This document shows, piece after piece, positions 6,455 to 12,435 of a DNA stretch of 12,872 nt. Position numbers and translations under genes: made by a program. The notes below the pieces were generated by a model. The model saw only the letters and a list, made by a program, of their open reading frames with translations, made no database searches and had not been told where the DNA came from. How positions within the stretch are numbered: position 1 is the first letter of the stretch; every line of letters begins with the position of its first letter. Source of the stretch: an uncultured Clostridia bacterium (GTDB lineage: Bacteria > Bacillota > Clostridia > Lachnospirales > Lachnospiraceae); NCBI GenBank assembly GCA_947304065.1, contig CAMZAI010000064.1, positions 1-12,872 on the forward strand, read 5' to 3'.

Positions 6455-6483
6455 ACTATAGCATGCAAACAGACGTTTGTCAA
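6455..6483 (-). promoter_or_regulatory. Promoter of the three-gene polymerase operon
   Basis: On the minus strand, TTGACA (6478-6483), a 17-base spacer, then TATAGT (6455-6460). The -35 is perfect and the -10 differs at one base. Transcription would start near 6448, about 57 bases before the first ATG. The LexA-like palindrome fills most of the spacer. Confidence 0.8.
6466..6479. promoter_or_regulatory. LexA-like SOS operator
   Basis: CAAAC-AGAC-GTTTG is a perfect ten-base palindrome with a four-base centre, matching the CGAAC-N4-GTTCG layout of Firmicute LexA sites with A/T in place of G/C at the second position of each arm. It sits between the -35 and -10 of the polymerase operon, overlapping the -35 by two bases. 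A bound repressor would exclude RNA polymerase. Position, symmetry and the downstream polymerase make SOS control likely. Confidence 0.7.
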
Positions 6484-6502
6484 TCGAACAAAATATAAAT
6501 TC

Positions 6503-6531
6503 TTGCATTTGGGGCACAGGATTTTTAAAAT
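6503..6531 (+). promoter_or_regulatory. Candidate promoter for the membrane sensor-like gene
   Basis: TTGCAT (6503-6508), a 17-base spacer, TAAAAT (6526-6531), with the start point near 6538, about 25 bases before the ATG at 6563. It is divergent from the SOS promoter, with -35 elements about 20 bases apart. Confidence 0.5.
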
Positions 6532-6562
6532 TAACTTATAGGACAGAAGCACGGAGGAGCAT

Positions 6563-7753
6563 ATGGCGGAGACTACGGTTACAATTAAATACTGGATCGC
6601 CGGTGAGAACGAGTATCCGCTGTATTACAGGGAAGGCGGCGCACAAAAGGGAGCCTGGGCGGAATTCCTGCAGAGGCTTGAGGACGCGGGCGTAAAAGCC
6701 GAATATGTGAAAGAGCACGACGGAGCAGTTCTTACGGCGGCGGACGCGCTCGACCTGCTGCGAAACGGAGAACTCGACATGATACCGGGCATGCCCGCGG
6801 AGCTGGTCGCCGAAGACGGCACGATCACGGCCTCCCCCGTCATTTACCGCAACGAACTGACCGCAGTGATCAGAAAGGACAGCCCGGAGGTGCCCGCGGA
6901 CAGCGTGAATTCGTGCTACTGGGGCATTGAGCAGGCGTACCTCGACCTTATCGCGGGTACGGCGCTCGACGGGCATACGCTCGATTTCAACAGCAGGTCA
7001 GAGATGTATAAGGCCCTTAAGACGGACGGCATCTACGGTGCGCTCGTAAAGCGGAGCAGCATAGACCACGAAGCGTATGTCGGCGGACATTTCGATTACG
7101 CGCCCTGCCCCGTGATCGCGATACCGTACGGGGAATGCGTATTCATGCGGGCCGACGGCGGTGAGATAAACACACTGATAAATGAAATATGCGACGGGCT
7201 CGCGGAAAAATACCTTAAGCTCGGCTACGATACGGAGAGCGGGCCGGAAGGCGTGATCACGGCCGGGACCGGAGCGGGATACGCGGGGCTTCTCTCAAAA
7301 GCCTACGATACGAATTCACTGCTGACTGTCGTTTCCTGCGCGGGAGTCGCGGGAACGCTGATCTTCGGTATACTTGCGGCGGCGATATCTTCGAAGCACA
7401 GAAAGCAGAAGAGGCTTGAGAGGGTGAAGCTGGCGTCCTTTGCGGCAGATAATCCTGCAAAAGAACTCTACGAACTCGACATAAAGAAGCAGGAACTCTA
7501 CGCCTACGACGATTTTGCGGTATTCGGGAATCTTCCGACGGACATTCCGAACCCGGTGGACTTAAAGCTTCTTTCGACATTGCTCGGATATGATTTTTCC
7601 GCGCATTTCGCGGACGTTACGCCGCACTGCAACACCATTTACCATAACCGTCTGATCATCCATGTCGGCGGGAAGAAACTGTACCTGGCCGAGGACGGGC
7701 ACCGTGTGGGGGATGTGCTCTACTTTGCGATGACGAACGTGAGGGAAGTCTGA
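6563..7753 (+). CDS. Single-pass membrane protein with N-terminal solute-binding-like domain and unknown C-terminal domain
   Basis: A 396-residue protein I cannot name. Residues about 5-225 look like a two-lobed periplasmic binding domain of the SBP_bac_3 kind: an early strand and helix, then LDLLRNGELDMIPGM, then NELTAVIRKD at the hinge, and SEMYKALKTDGIYGALVKRSS. One membrane helix spans about 252-276 (SLLTVVSCAGVAGTLIFGIL), followed by the basic SSKHRKQKRLERVK, which should stay in the cytoplasm. The last 110 residues form a small domain with PHCNTIYHNRLIIHVGG and LYLAEDGHRVGDVLYF. It carries no GGDEF, kinase or methyl-acceptor motif. There is no N-terminal signal peptide, and an in-frame TAG at 6539 excludes a longer start. 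GGAGGA precedes the ATG. The layout recalls sensor modules of signalling proteins; it may be a stand-alone or reduced sensor. Confidence 0.8.
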   Translation: MAETTVTIKYWIAGENEYPLYYREGGAQKGAWAEFLQRLEDAGVKAEYVKEHDGAVLTAADALDLLRNGELDMIPGMPAELVAEDGTITASPVIYRNELTAVIRKDSPEVPADSVNSCYWGIEQAYLDLIAGTALDGHTLDFNSRSEMYKALKTDGIYGALVKRSSIDHEAYVGGHFDYAPCPVIAIPYGECVFMRADGGEINTLINEICDGLAEKYLKLGYDTESGPEGVITAGTGAGYAGLLSKAYDTNSLLTVVSCAGVAGTLIFGILAAAISSKHRKQKRLERVKLASFAADNPAKELYELDIKKQELYAYDDFAVFGNLPTDIPNPVDLKLLSTLLGYDFSAHFADVTPHCNTIYHNRLIIHVGGKKLYLAEDGHRVGDVLYFAMTNVREV

Positions 7754-7759
7754 CGACCG

Positions 7760-7771
7760 GCGGCATGCCGC
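7760..7771. repeat. Twelve-base perfect palindrome after the stop
   Basis: GCGGCATGCCGC begins seven bases after the stop codon of the membrane protein gene. It may contribute to the 3' end of the mRNA. No T run follows. Confidence 0.35.
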
Positions 7772-7793
7772 AGACATGATAAAGCAGAAAAAG

Positions 7794-7821
7794 AAAAAGC
7801 CGTTCCTGCAACGGCTTTTTT
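7794..7821. terminator. Bidirectional intrinsic terminator
   Basis: AAAAAGCCGTT pairs exactly with AACGGCTTTTT over the five-base loop CCTGC, with A tracts on one side and T tracts on the other. It can end both the plus-strand membrane protein mRNA and the minus-strand tRNA transcript. Confidence 0.88.
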
Positions 7822-7823
7822 GA

Positions 7824-7897
7824 TAGCGAAGGGGGGATTTGAACCCTCGACACTGCGGGTATGAACCGCATGCTCTGGCCAACTGAGCTACTTCGCC
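7824..7897 (-). tRNA. tRNA-Met (CAT), elongator type
   Basis: A 74-base cloverleaf read on the minus strand. Acceptor GGCGAAG pairs with CTTCGCT, followed by discriminator A. The D arm is GCTC...GAGC, the anticodon stem TGCGG/CCGCA has loop TTCATAC with CAT at 7861-7863, and the T loop is TTCAAAT. The TTCATAC loop and G1-U72 pair favour elongator Met over initiator or Ile-CAT. CCA is not encoded; TCA follows the discriminator. The T stem GAGGG/CCCCC has one A-C mismatch. It follows tRNA-Val after a 30-base gap. Confidence 0.93.
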
Positions 7898-7927
7898 ATA
7901 TTGAATTGTACCGGCTGTGCCGGTTAG

Positions 7928-8000
7928 TGGGACCTATAGGGCTCGAACCTATGACCCTCTGCTTGTAAGGCAGATGCTCTCCCAGCTGAGCTAAGATCCC
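7928..8000 (-). tRNA. tRNA-Val (TAC)
   Basis: A 73-base cloverleaf on the minus strand. Acceptor GGGATCT pairs with AGGTCCC (one T-G pair), followed by discriminator A. Anticodon stem TCTGC/GCAGA with loop CTTACAA, anticodon TAC at 7965-7967. T arm ATAGG-TTCGAGC-CCTAT. CCA is not encoded; CTA follows. It is the first gene of the two-tRNA unit, starting about eight bases after the expected transcription start. Confidence 0.95.
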
Positions 8001-8014
8001 GCGCAACATCAGAT

Positions 8015-8043
8015 ATTATATTGCGACTGTTATCCTTTGTCAA
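8015..8043 (-). promoter_or_regulatory. Consensus promoter of the tRNA-Val/tRNA-Met unit
   Basis: On the minus strand, TTGACA (8038-8043), exactly 17 bases, then TATAAT (8015-8020). Both hexamers are perfect, as expected for a strong stable-RNA promoter. The start point would be near 8008. Confidence 0.9.
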
Positions 8044-8082
8044 GAAGAATATTTCGGTTTCATAAAAATTTTTCTTCACTTT

Positions 8083-8101
8083 TTTATGAAAAAAGCATAA
8101 A
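8083..8101. repeat. Inverted repeat upstream of rex
   Basis: TTTATG (8083-8088) and CATAAA (8096-8101) form a symmetric site with a seven-base centre, just upstream of the rex -35. The overlapping CTTTTTT-ATG-AAAAAAG gives an alternative fold. Possible operator or chance in A/T-rich DNA. Confidence 0.3.
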
Positions 8102-8129
8102 TAGATTTACAAAATGACAGAAAATCTAT
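8101..8129. promoter_or_regulatory. Eight-base inverted repeat spanning the rex promoter
   Basis: ATAGATTT (8101-8108) is the exact reverse complement of AAATCTAT (8122-8129), with 13 bases between. It covers the -35 and reaches the -10 of the rex promoter, so a bound protein would block transcription. It does not match the usual Rex operator (TTGTTAA or TTGTGAA arms), so it would be for a different regulator or a diverged Rex site. Confidence 0.4.
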
Positions 8130-8134
8130 ATTAT
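8106..8134 (+). promoter_or_regulatory. Promoter of the rex gene cluster
   Basis: TTTACA (8106-8111), a 17-base spacer, TATTAT (8129-8134). Transcription would start near 8141, at the foot of the hairpin at 8142-8156, leaving a leader of about 46 bases. Back to back with the tRNA promoter at 8015-8043. Confidence 0.65.
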
Positions 8135-8141
8135 ATATTAG

Positions 8142-8156
8142 GCGGACAATGTCCGC
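8142..8156 (+). promoter_or_regulatory. Hairpin at the 5' end of the rex mRNA
   Basis: GCGGAC pairs exactly with GTCCGC over a three-base loop. It would sit at the very 5' end of the transcript begun near 8141, a position where stems protect mRNA from decay. No T run follows. Confidence 0.45.
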
Positions 8157-8186
8157 ACTGAAACGAAGTGAAAGGGAGTTGGGACG

Positions 8187-8798
8187 ATGCAGGAACGTGT
8201 GGCCCGGGCGACGCTCGGAAGACTGCCGGATTATTTGCAGTATGTAAGAAGTATTGAAACAGAGACGATCTCTGCGACCAGGATCGCGAATGCACTCGGG
8301 CTGGGTGAGGTCCAGGTGCGTAAGGATCTTGCCGCTGTATGCGGAAGCGGAAGACCGAAGATCGGTTATGAAACCTCTGCTCTTATAAAGGACCTTGAGG
8401 ATGTGCTGGGAGTGCGCACCTGCAGCGGTGCTGTTATCGTCGGAGCCGGAAAGCTCGGACTGGCCCTCCTGGGATACAAGGGCTTTAATGAGTACGGGAT
8501 CGAGATAAAGGCTGCCTTTGACAACGACAGCAAAAAGTGGGGCGAGGGCCCCGGCGGACTGAGCGTATTTCCGCTCAAGGACTGTGAGAAGTTCTGCAAA
8601 AAGAACGGGATCAAGCTCGCGATCCTTACCGTGCCCGCATCTGCGGCGCAGGAGATCTGCGACATGATAGTGAAGGCTGGCATAAAGGGTATCCTGAATT
8701 TTGCGCCCTGCAAGCTGAAGGTGCCCGAGGGCGTTACCGTAAGGCAGGAGAACCTTGCACTTTCGCTCGCACACCTGAACATCATCACGGGCGAATAA
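8187..8798 (+). CDS. rex: Redox-sensing transcriptional repressor Rex
   Basis: A 203-residue repressor that senses the NADH/NAD+ ratio and releases DNA when NADH is high. The N-terminal winged helix (about 9-60) contains LPDYLQYV, ISATRIANALGLGEVQVRKDLA with the recognition helix at 41-52, and SGRPKIGY in the wing. The Rossmann domain starts with VIVGAGKLGLALLGY at 83-97, where the glycines bind the dinucleotide, and has AFDND after the second strand, where the adenosine ribose is held. VRQENLALSLAHL near the end is typical of the swapped C-terminal helix. AAAGGGAG lies eight bases before the ATG. It usually controls fermentation and respiration genes; none are in the window. No standard Rex operator is visible in its own leader. 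It leads a plus-strand cluster, with ispF 39 bases downstream. Confidence 0.96.
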   Translation: MQERVARATLGRLPDYLQYVRSIETETISATRIANALGLGEVQVRKDLAAVCGSGRPKIGYETSALIKDLEDVLGVRTCSGAVIVGAGKLGLALLGYKGFNEYGIEIKAAFDNDSKKWGEGPGGLSVFPLKDCEKFCKKNGIKLAILTVPASAAQEICDMIVKAGIKGILNFAPCKLKVPEGVTVRQENLALSLAHLNIITGE

Positions 8799-8837
8799 TG
8801 TCCCGTACAGGAATGTAATCAGAAAAGGAACACCGAT

Positions 8838-9386
8838 ATGAGAGTTGGAACGGGTTATGACGTACACAGGCTGGCCGAAGGGCGCGAGCTGATACTCGGG
8901 GGAGTGAAGGTCCCTTATGAGAAGGGGCTGCTCGGACACTCGGATGCCGACGTGCTGGTTCACGCGATAATGGACGCGATGCTCGGAGCCGCGGCGCTCG
9001 GAGACATCGGCCGGCATTTTCCGGACAGCGATCCGAAATACAAGGACATATCGAGTATGCTCCTCTTAAAAGAAGTAAATGAGCTCATAGGATCAAAGCT
9101 CTATATCGTGGGGAATATCGACGCCACCGTCATCGCGCAGAGGCCGAAGCTGGCGTCCTATATCCCGCAGATGAGGCAGAATATCGCGGACACTCTCGGG
9201 ATAGAGACTGACCGTGTGAATATCAAGGCTACAACAGAAGAGGGACTCGGATTCACGGGTGAAGGCCTCGGGATCGCGGCTCAGGCGGTATGCCTGCTCG
9301 AAAACGTCGCTGACATGACCATGGAGGCGGCCGCTCCCGCAGCGGGCTGCGCCGGATGCGGAAGAACCTGCCCGATGCGCGGATAG
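8838..9386 (+). CDS. ispF: 2-C-methyl-D-erythritol 2,4-cyclodiphosphate synthase (EC 4.6.1.12) with Cys-containing tail
   Basis: Fifth enzyme of the methylerythritol phosphate pathway; it cyclises CDP-methylerythritol phosphate and releases CMP, supplying isoprenoid precursors in the cytoplasm. Metal ligands D8, H10 (in GYDVH) and H42 are present, as are H34 and D36 in GHSDAD, GDIGRHFPDSDP at 55-66 and ATTEEGLGFTGEG at 131-143 with T133 and E135. The enzyme proper ends near residue 157. The extra 25 residues are alanine- and cysteine-rich, with C171, C174 and C178 in CxxCxxxC spacing, so 182 residues against the usual 156-160. AAAAGGAA lies seven bases before the ATG. galK follows after 58 bases. 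No frameshift is apparent in the tail. Confidence 0.95.
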   Translation: MRVGTGYDVHRLAEGRELILGGVKVPYEKGLLGHSDADVLVHAIMDAMLGAAALGDIGRHFPDSDPKYKDISSMLLLKEVNELIGSKLYIVGNIDATVIAQRPKLASYIPQMRQNIADTLGIETDRVNIKATTEEGLGFTGEGLGIAAQAVCLLENVADMTMEAAAPAAGCAGCGRTCPMRG

Positions 9387-9417
9387 AAAATTTTTAAGGA
9401 AGACAGATACGTGCGGA

Positions 9418-9437
9418 CCTTTGCGGCCCGCAAAAGG
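9418..9437 (+). promoter_or_regulatory. Hairpin covering part of the galK ribosome binding site
   Basis: CCTTT (9418-9422) pairs with AAAGG (9433-9437), and GCG (9423-9425) with CGC (9429-9431), leaving A9432 bulged and a three-base loop. The AAAGG arm is the left half of the galK ribosome binding site AAAGGAGA. The stem lies wholly between ispF and galK, so it could lower galK translation unless opened by an upstream ribosome or another factor. Confidence 0.5.
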
Positions 9438-9444
9438 AGACTCA

Positions 9445-10608
9445 ATGAAGGAAAAAATGATCGAAGGCTTTAAAAAAGTATTCGGAGGAGAAGGGGATAT
9501 CAGGGTATTCTTTGCTCCCGGAAGAGTAAATCTCATCGGCGAGCATACGGATTATAACGGAGGACATGTATTTCCCTGTGCGCTGACCATCGGAACCTAC
9601 GCGGCGGTGCGTAAGCGTACTGACAGAAAGCTGAGATTCTACTCGGAGAACTTTGAGGACCTCGGAGTTATAGAGAGCACGATCGACGATCTCGTAAACC
9701 GCCCCGAAGAGGAGTGGACGAGATACGCGAAGGGCGTGATCTGGGCGTTTAAGGAGCACGGCTTTGCGGCGGATACCGGTTTCGATTTTTACTGTAAGGG
9801 CACGATACCGAACGGTTCCGGACTTTCTTCGTCGGCATCCCTTGAAGTGCTTGTCGCGAAGGTGCTCATCGAGCTCTTCGGTTTTGATGTGAGCATGTTC
9901 GATTCGGCTATCTACGGACAGTATGCCGAGAACAAATATGTCGGAGTTAACTGCGGAATTATGGACCAGTTCGCGATCGCGATGGGCAAAAAGGACAGCG
10001 CGATCTTCCTGGACACCGCAACGCTTAAATACGAATACGTTCCGGTGAAGCTTGACGGCATCAGGCTTGTCATCGGCAATACAAATAAAAAGAGAGGCCT
10101 CGGCGATTCAAAGTACAACGAGCGCCGTGCGGAATGCGAGCATGCGCTCTCGCAGATACAGACCGTCTGCAACGCAGCATCTCTCGGAGCTCTCGATGAG
10201 GAAGCTTTCGAGAAGTGCAAGAGCGCGATCACGAGCCCTGTAGAGTGTAAGAGGGCAAAGCACGCCGTATACGAGAACAGAAGGACCATCGAGGCGGTGG
10301 CTGCACTGAACAGGAACGATATCGCGAGATTCGGCGAGCTGATGAACGCATCGCATGTCTCGCTGCGCGACGACTACGAGGTTACGGGCAGGGAGCTTGA
10401 CACGCTCGTTGAGGCGGCATGGCAGCAGCCCGGAGTCATCGGGGCGCGCATGACCGGAGCAGGCTTCGGAGGCTGTACGGTCAGCATGGTAAGGGCAGAG
10501 AAGGTTGACGACTTTATTGAGAATGTAGGAAGGATCTACGCCGAAAAGATCGGTTACAACGCCGACTTCTATGTAGTGGATATAGGCGACGGTCCTGTTG
10601 AATTATAA
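9445..10608 (+). CDS. galK: Galactokinase (EC 2.7.1.6)
   Basis: A 387-residue GHMP-family kinase that phosphorylates alpha-D-galactose at C1 with ATP, the first committed step of the Leloir pathway. Motif 1, GRVNLIGEHTDYNGG (26-40), carries the sugar-binding signature and R27. Motif 2, GSGLSSSAS (124-132), is the ATP phosphate loop. D174 in CGIMDQFA is the expected catalytic base. Motif 3, GARMTGAGFGGC, is near the C terminus. The length is normal for bacterial GalK. The start is the ATG at 9445, with AAAGGAGA four bases upstream; a TTG eight codons earlier is in frame but sits inside the hairpin. No galT, galE or galactose transporter is in the window, which is unusual. The next gene starts 12 bases after the stop. 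Confidence 0.96.
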   Translation: MKEKMIEGFKKVFGGEGDIRVFFAPGRVNLIGEHTDYNGGHVFPCALTIGTYAAVRKRTDRKLRFYSENFEDLGVIESTIDDLVNRPEEEWTRYAKGVIWAFKEHGFAADTGFDFYCKGTIPNGSGLSSSASLEVLVAKVLIELFGFDVSMFDSAIYGQYAENKYVGVNCGIMDQFAIAMGKKDSAIFLDTATLKYEYVPVKLDGIRLVIGNTNKKRGLGDSKYNERRAECEHALSQIQTVCNAASLGALDEEAFEKCKSAITSPVECKRAKHAVYENRRTIEAVAALNRNDIARFGELMNASHVSLRDDYEVTGRELDTLVEAAWQQPGVIGARMTGAGFGGCTVSMVRAEKVDDFIENVGRIYAEKIGYNADFYVVDIGDGPVEL

Positions 10609-10620
10609 AGGATTTTGCGT

Positions 10621-12399
10621 ATGAAACAAAAAAAGGCGATCTCATTATTCATCATATTGTGTCTTGTGCTCACAACTCTTGCGGGATGTTCGGACGCTGA
10701 CCTTAAGAGCAGCGTCAGGGACGGTCTCCCGGAGGAGAAACTGAGCTTTGCCGGATCCGGCGAGCAGACGAAGACAGTGGCTGCATCAGAGTTCGAACCC
10801 GAGCCCGATACCGCGGTTACGGAGACTCCTGCGCAGCAGGTTGCGGCCGATGAAGCCGACGGTGTTGCCGACGATGCGGCCTGCGAGAATCCGGACGCCG
10901 CATTTACCGTGGCGAACGCGCTTCTTTCCTCGGATTACGAGACAGACCTTGAGACACAGCTGGTGAATTTCTATTTCAGCGAGCATTACGCGACGGTTTC
11001 GGCTTATGCTGCGGCAAATCCCGAGATCTTCTCGGATGACTATATCGATCCCGATACGGATACCTTCGATCTTTCGACGATCGATCTTTCGACGATCGAG
11101 TTCCTGAAGCTGTATTACAACGGCGTTTCCGATCCTACGGTCGCATACATCCAGCAGCTGCTGATGGATCTGGGCTTCATGGAGTCCGCAGAGCCCACGC
11201 AGTATTACGGAAGCATCACGACGCAGGCGGTAAAGCTGTTCCAGAGACAGAACGATCTTAAGGAAGACGGAGTCCTCGGCGAGGAGAGCTTAGGGATACT
11301 CCTTTCGGGCGAGGCAAAGCATTACACCGCGAAGCTCGGTATGGAGGGCTCGGATATCAAGCGTATCCAGCAGCGTCTGTACGAGCTGGGCTATCTCGAT
11401 TCCAAGAAATCGATAAACGGCAGATTTGACGATTCGACCGACAAGGCCGTAAAGGCCCTGCAGTCGGCAAACGGTCTTTCCGCTGACGGTAAGGTCGGCG
11501 AGATGACCATAGAGCTTATGTACAGCGACGAGGTCGTTGCGAATCTCTTAAGCTTCGGCGACAAGAGCGATGTGGTCCTCGAGTGTCAGAAGCGGCTGAA
11601 GGAGCTCGGCTACCTGACCACCGCTCCCGACGGTAATTACGGAAGCGATACTCTGGCAGCGGTAAAACTCTTCCAGTCGCGAAACAACCTGGTTGTGGAC
11701 GGTTACCTCGGACCCACAACACGTGAAGTGCTCGACAGCGGCAGCGCGGTTGCGAACGGCCTGCTGATCGGCGACGAGGGCGACACTGTAAAGCGCGTGC
11801 AGCAGCTCCTCATTAAGTACGGCTACATGAGTTCGGGCAGCGACACCGGATATTTCGGTGAGGTTACGGACAAGGCAGTCAGATCATTCCAGAAGAAGAA
11901 CGGTCTTACCGCGGACGGCAATGTCGGCGCGAAGACCATGGCGAAGCTGACCGGAGACTACGTCGTAAAGGCCAATGACACCACCACGGGCGGCGGCGGT
12001 GGCGGCGGAAAGGTCGACACGGGCTATGCGGGTTCGGGCTCTGTTTCGGAGCTCCTGAAAGTAGCTCTTTCAAAGCTCGGATGTAAGTACGTCTGGGGCG
12101 CGAAGGGACCCAACCAGTTCGACTGTTCCGGCTTCGTATACTGGTGTCTGAACCAGGTAGGAGTAAAGCAGAGCTACATCACATCAAAGGGCTGGCGCAC
12201 GGTCGGCAAATATAAGAAGATCACGAGCTACAGCAGCTTAAAGGCCGGAGACATCATCGTAGTTACCGGTCACGTGGGCATCATCGGCGAGAACGGAACG
12301 GTTATCGACGCATCTTCGTCACAGGGCAAGATCTGTCACCGCAAGCTCAGCTCATGGTGGTCATCGAGATTCATCTGCGGATGGCGCATTTTCGAGTGA
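10621..12399 (+). CDS. Lipoprotein with four peptidoglycan-binding domains and an NlpC/P60 endopeptidase
   Basis: A 592-residue secreted cell-wall hydrolase, expected to cut within peptide stems of peptidoglycan. The N terminus MKQKKAISL plus a hydrophobic stretch ends in the lipobox LAGC, so C23 is lipid-modified and the protein is anchored on the outer membrane face. A 140-residue acidic region follows. Four PG_binding_1 repeats lie at about 170-228, 242-301, 314-371 and 386-444, each with the IQQxLxxLGY, YG, AVKxFQxxNGL, DGxxG pattern. A TTTGGGGGGG linker leads to the NlpC/P60 domain at about 476-592. Catalytic residues are C502 in FDCSGFVYW and H551 in GHVGI; the third position is D563 in VIDAS where many relatives have His. 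AAAGGA lies eight bases before the ATG. It probably acts in cell separation or wall turnover. Confidence 0.93.
   Translation: MKQKKAISLFIILCLVLTTLAGCSDADLKSSVRDGLPEEKLSFAGSGEQTKTVAASEFEPEPDTAVTETPAQQVAADEADGVADDAACENPDAAFTVANALLSSDYETDLETQLVNFYFSEHYATVSAYAAANPEIFSDDYIDPDTDTFDLSTIDLSTIEFLKLYYNGVSDPTVAYIQQLLMDLGFMESAEPTQYYGSITTQAVKLFQRQNDLKEDGVLGEESLGILLSGEAKHYTAKLGMEGSDIKRIQQRLYELGYLDSKKSINGRFDDSTDKAVKALQSANGLSADGKVGEMTIELMYSDEVVANLLSFGDKSDVVLECQKRLKELGYLTTAPDGNYGSDTLAAVKLFQSRNNLVVDGYLGPTTREVLDSGSAVANGLLIGDEGDTVKRVQQLLIKYGYMSSGSDTGYFGEVTDKAVRSFQKKNGLTADGNVGAKTMAKLTGDYVVKANDTTTGGGGGGGKVDTGYAGSGSVSELLKVALSKLGCKYVWGAKGPNQFDCSGFVYWCLNQVGVKQSYITSKGWRTVGKYKKITSYSSLKAGDIIVVTGHVGIIGENGTVIDASSSQGKICHRKLSSWWSSRFICGWRIFE
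11066..11095 (+). repeat. Fifteen-base tandem duplication inside the lipoprotein gene
   Basis: TCGATCTTTCGACGA occurs twice in direct succession, coding DLSTI-DLSTI at about residues 150-159, between the acidic region and the first peptidoglycan-binding repeat. It keeps frame. The exact identity of both copies indicates a recent slippage or duplication event. Confidence 0.85.
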
Positions 12400-12435
12400 T
12401 CTTCGCTGAAAAAGGAAAAGTAAGGAACAGTTAAA

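Noticed and set aside
6392..6517. N-terminal extension of the 96-residue protein by 42 residues
   Set aside because: The extension would cross the -35, -10 and both LexA-like boxes and has no ribosome binding site; the ATG at 6391 has GGAGG at good spacing.
8001..8186. Rex operator in the rex leader
   Set aside because: No TTGTTAA/TTAACAA or TTGTGAA/TTCACAA pair is present; the inverted repeat found has different arms.
8076..9017. Open frame of 313 codons on the minus strand
   Set aside because: It runs antisense through rex and into ispF, both unmistakable, and covers their promoter.
9421..9444. TTG start eight codons upstream for galK
   Set aside because: The ATG at 9445 has the ribosome binding site AAAGGAGA directly before it and matches the family N terminus; the TTG codon is inside the hairpin.
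12400..12435. T-box or cysteine-responsive leader before cysE
   Set aside because: The 36-base gap is too short for a T-box, and only a ribosome binding site is seen.
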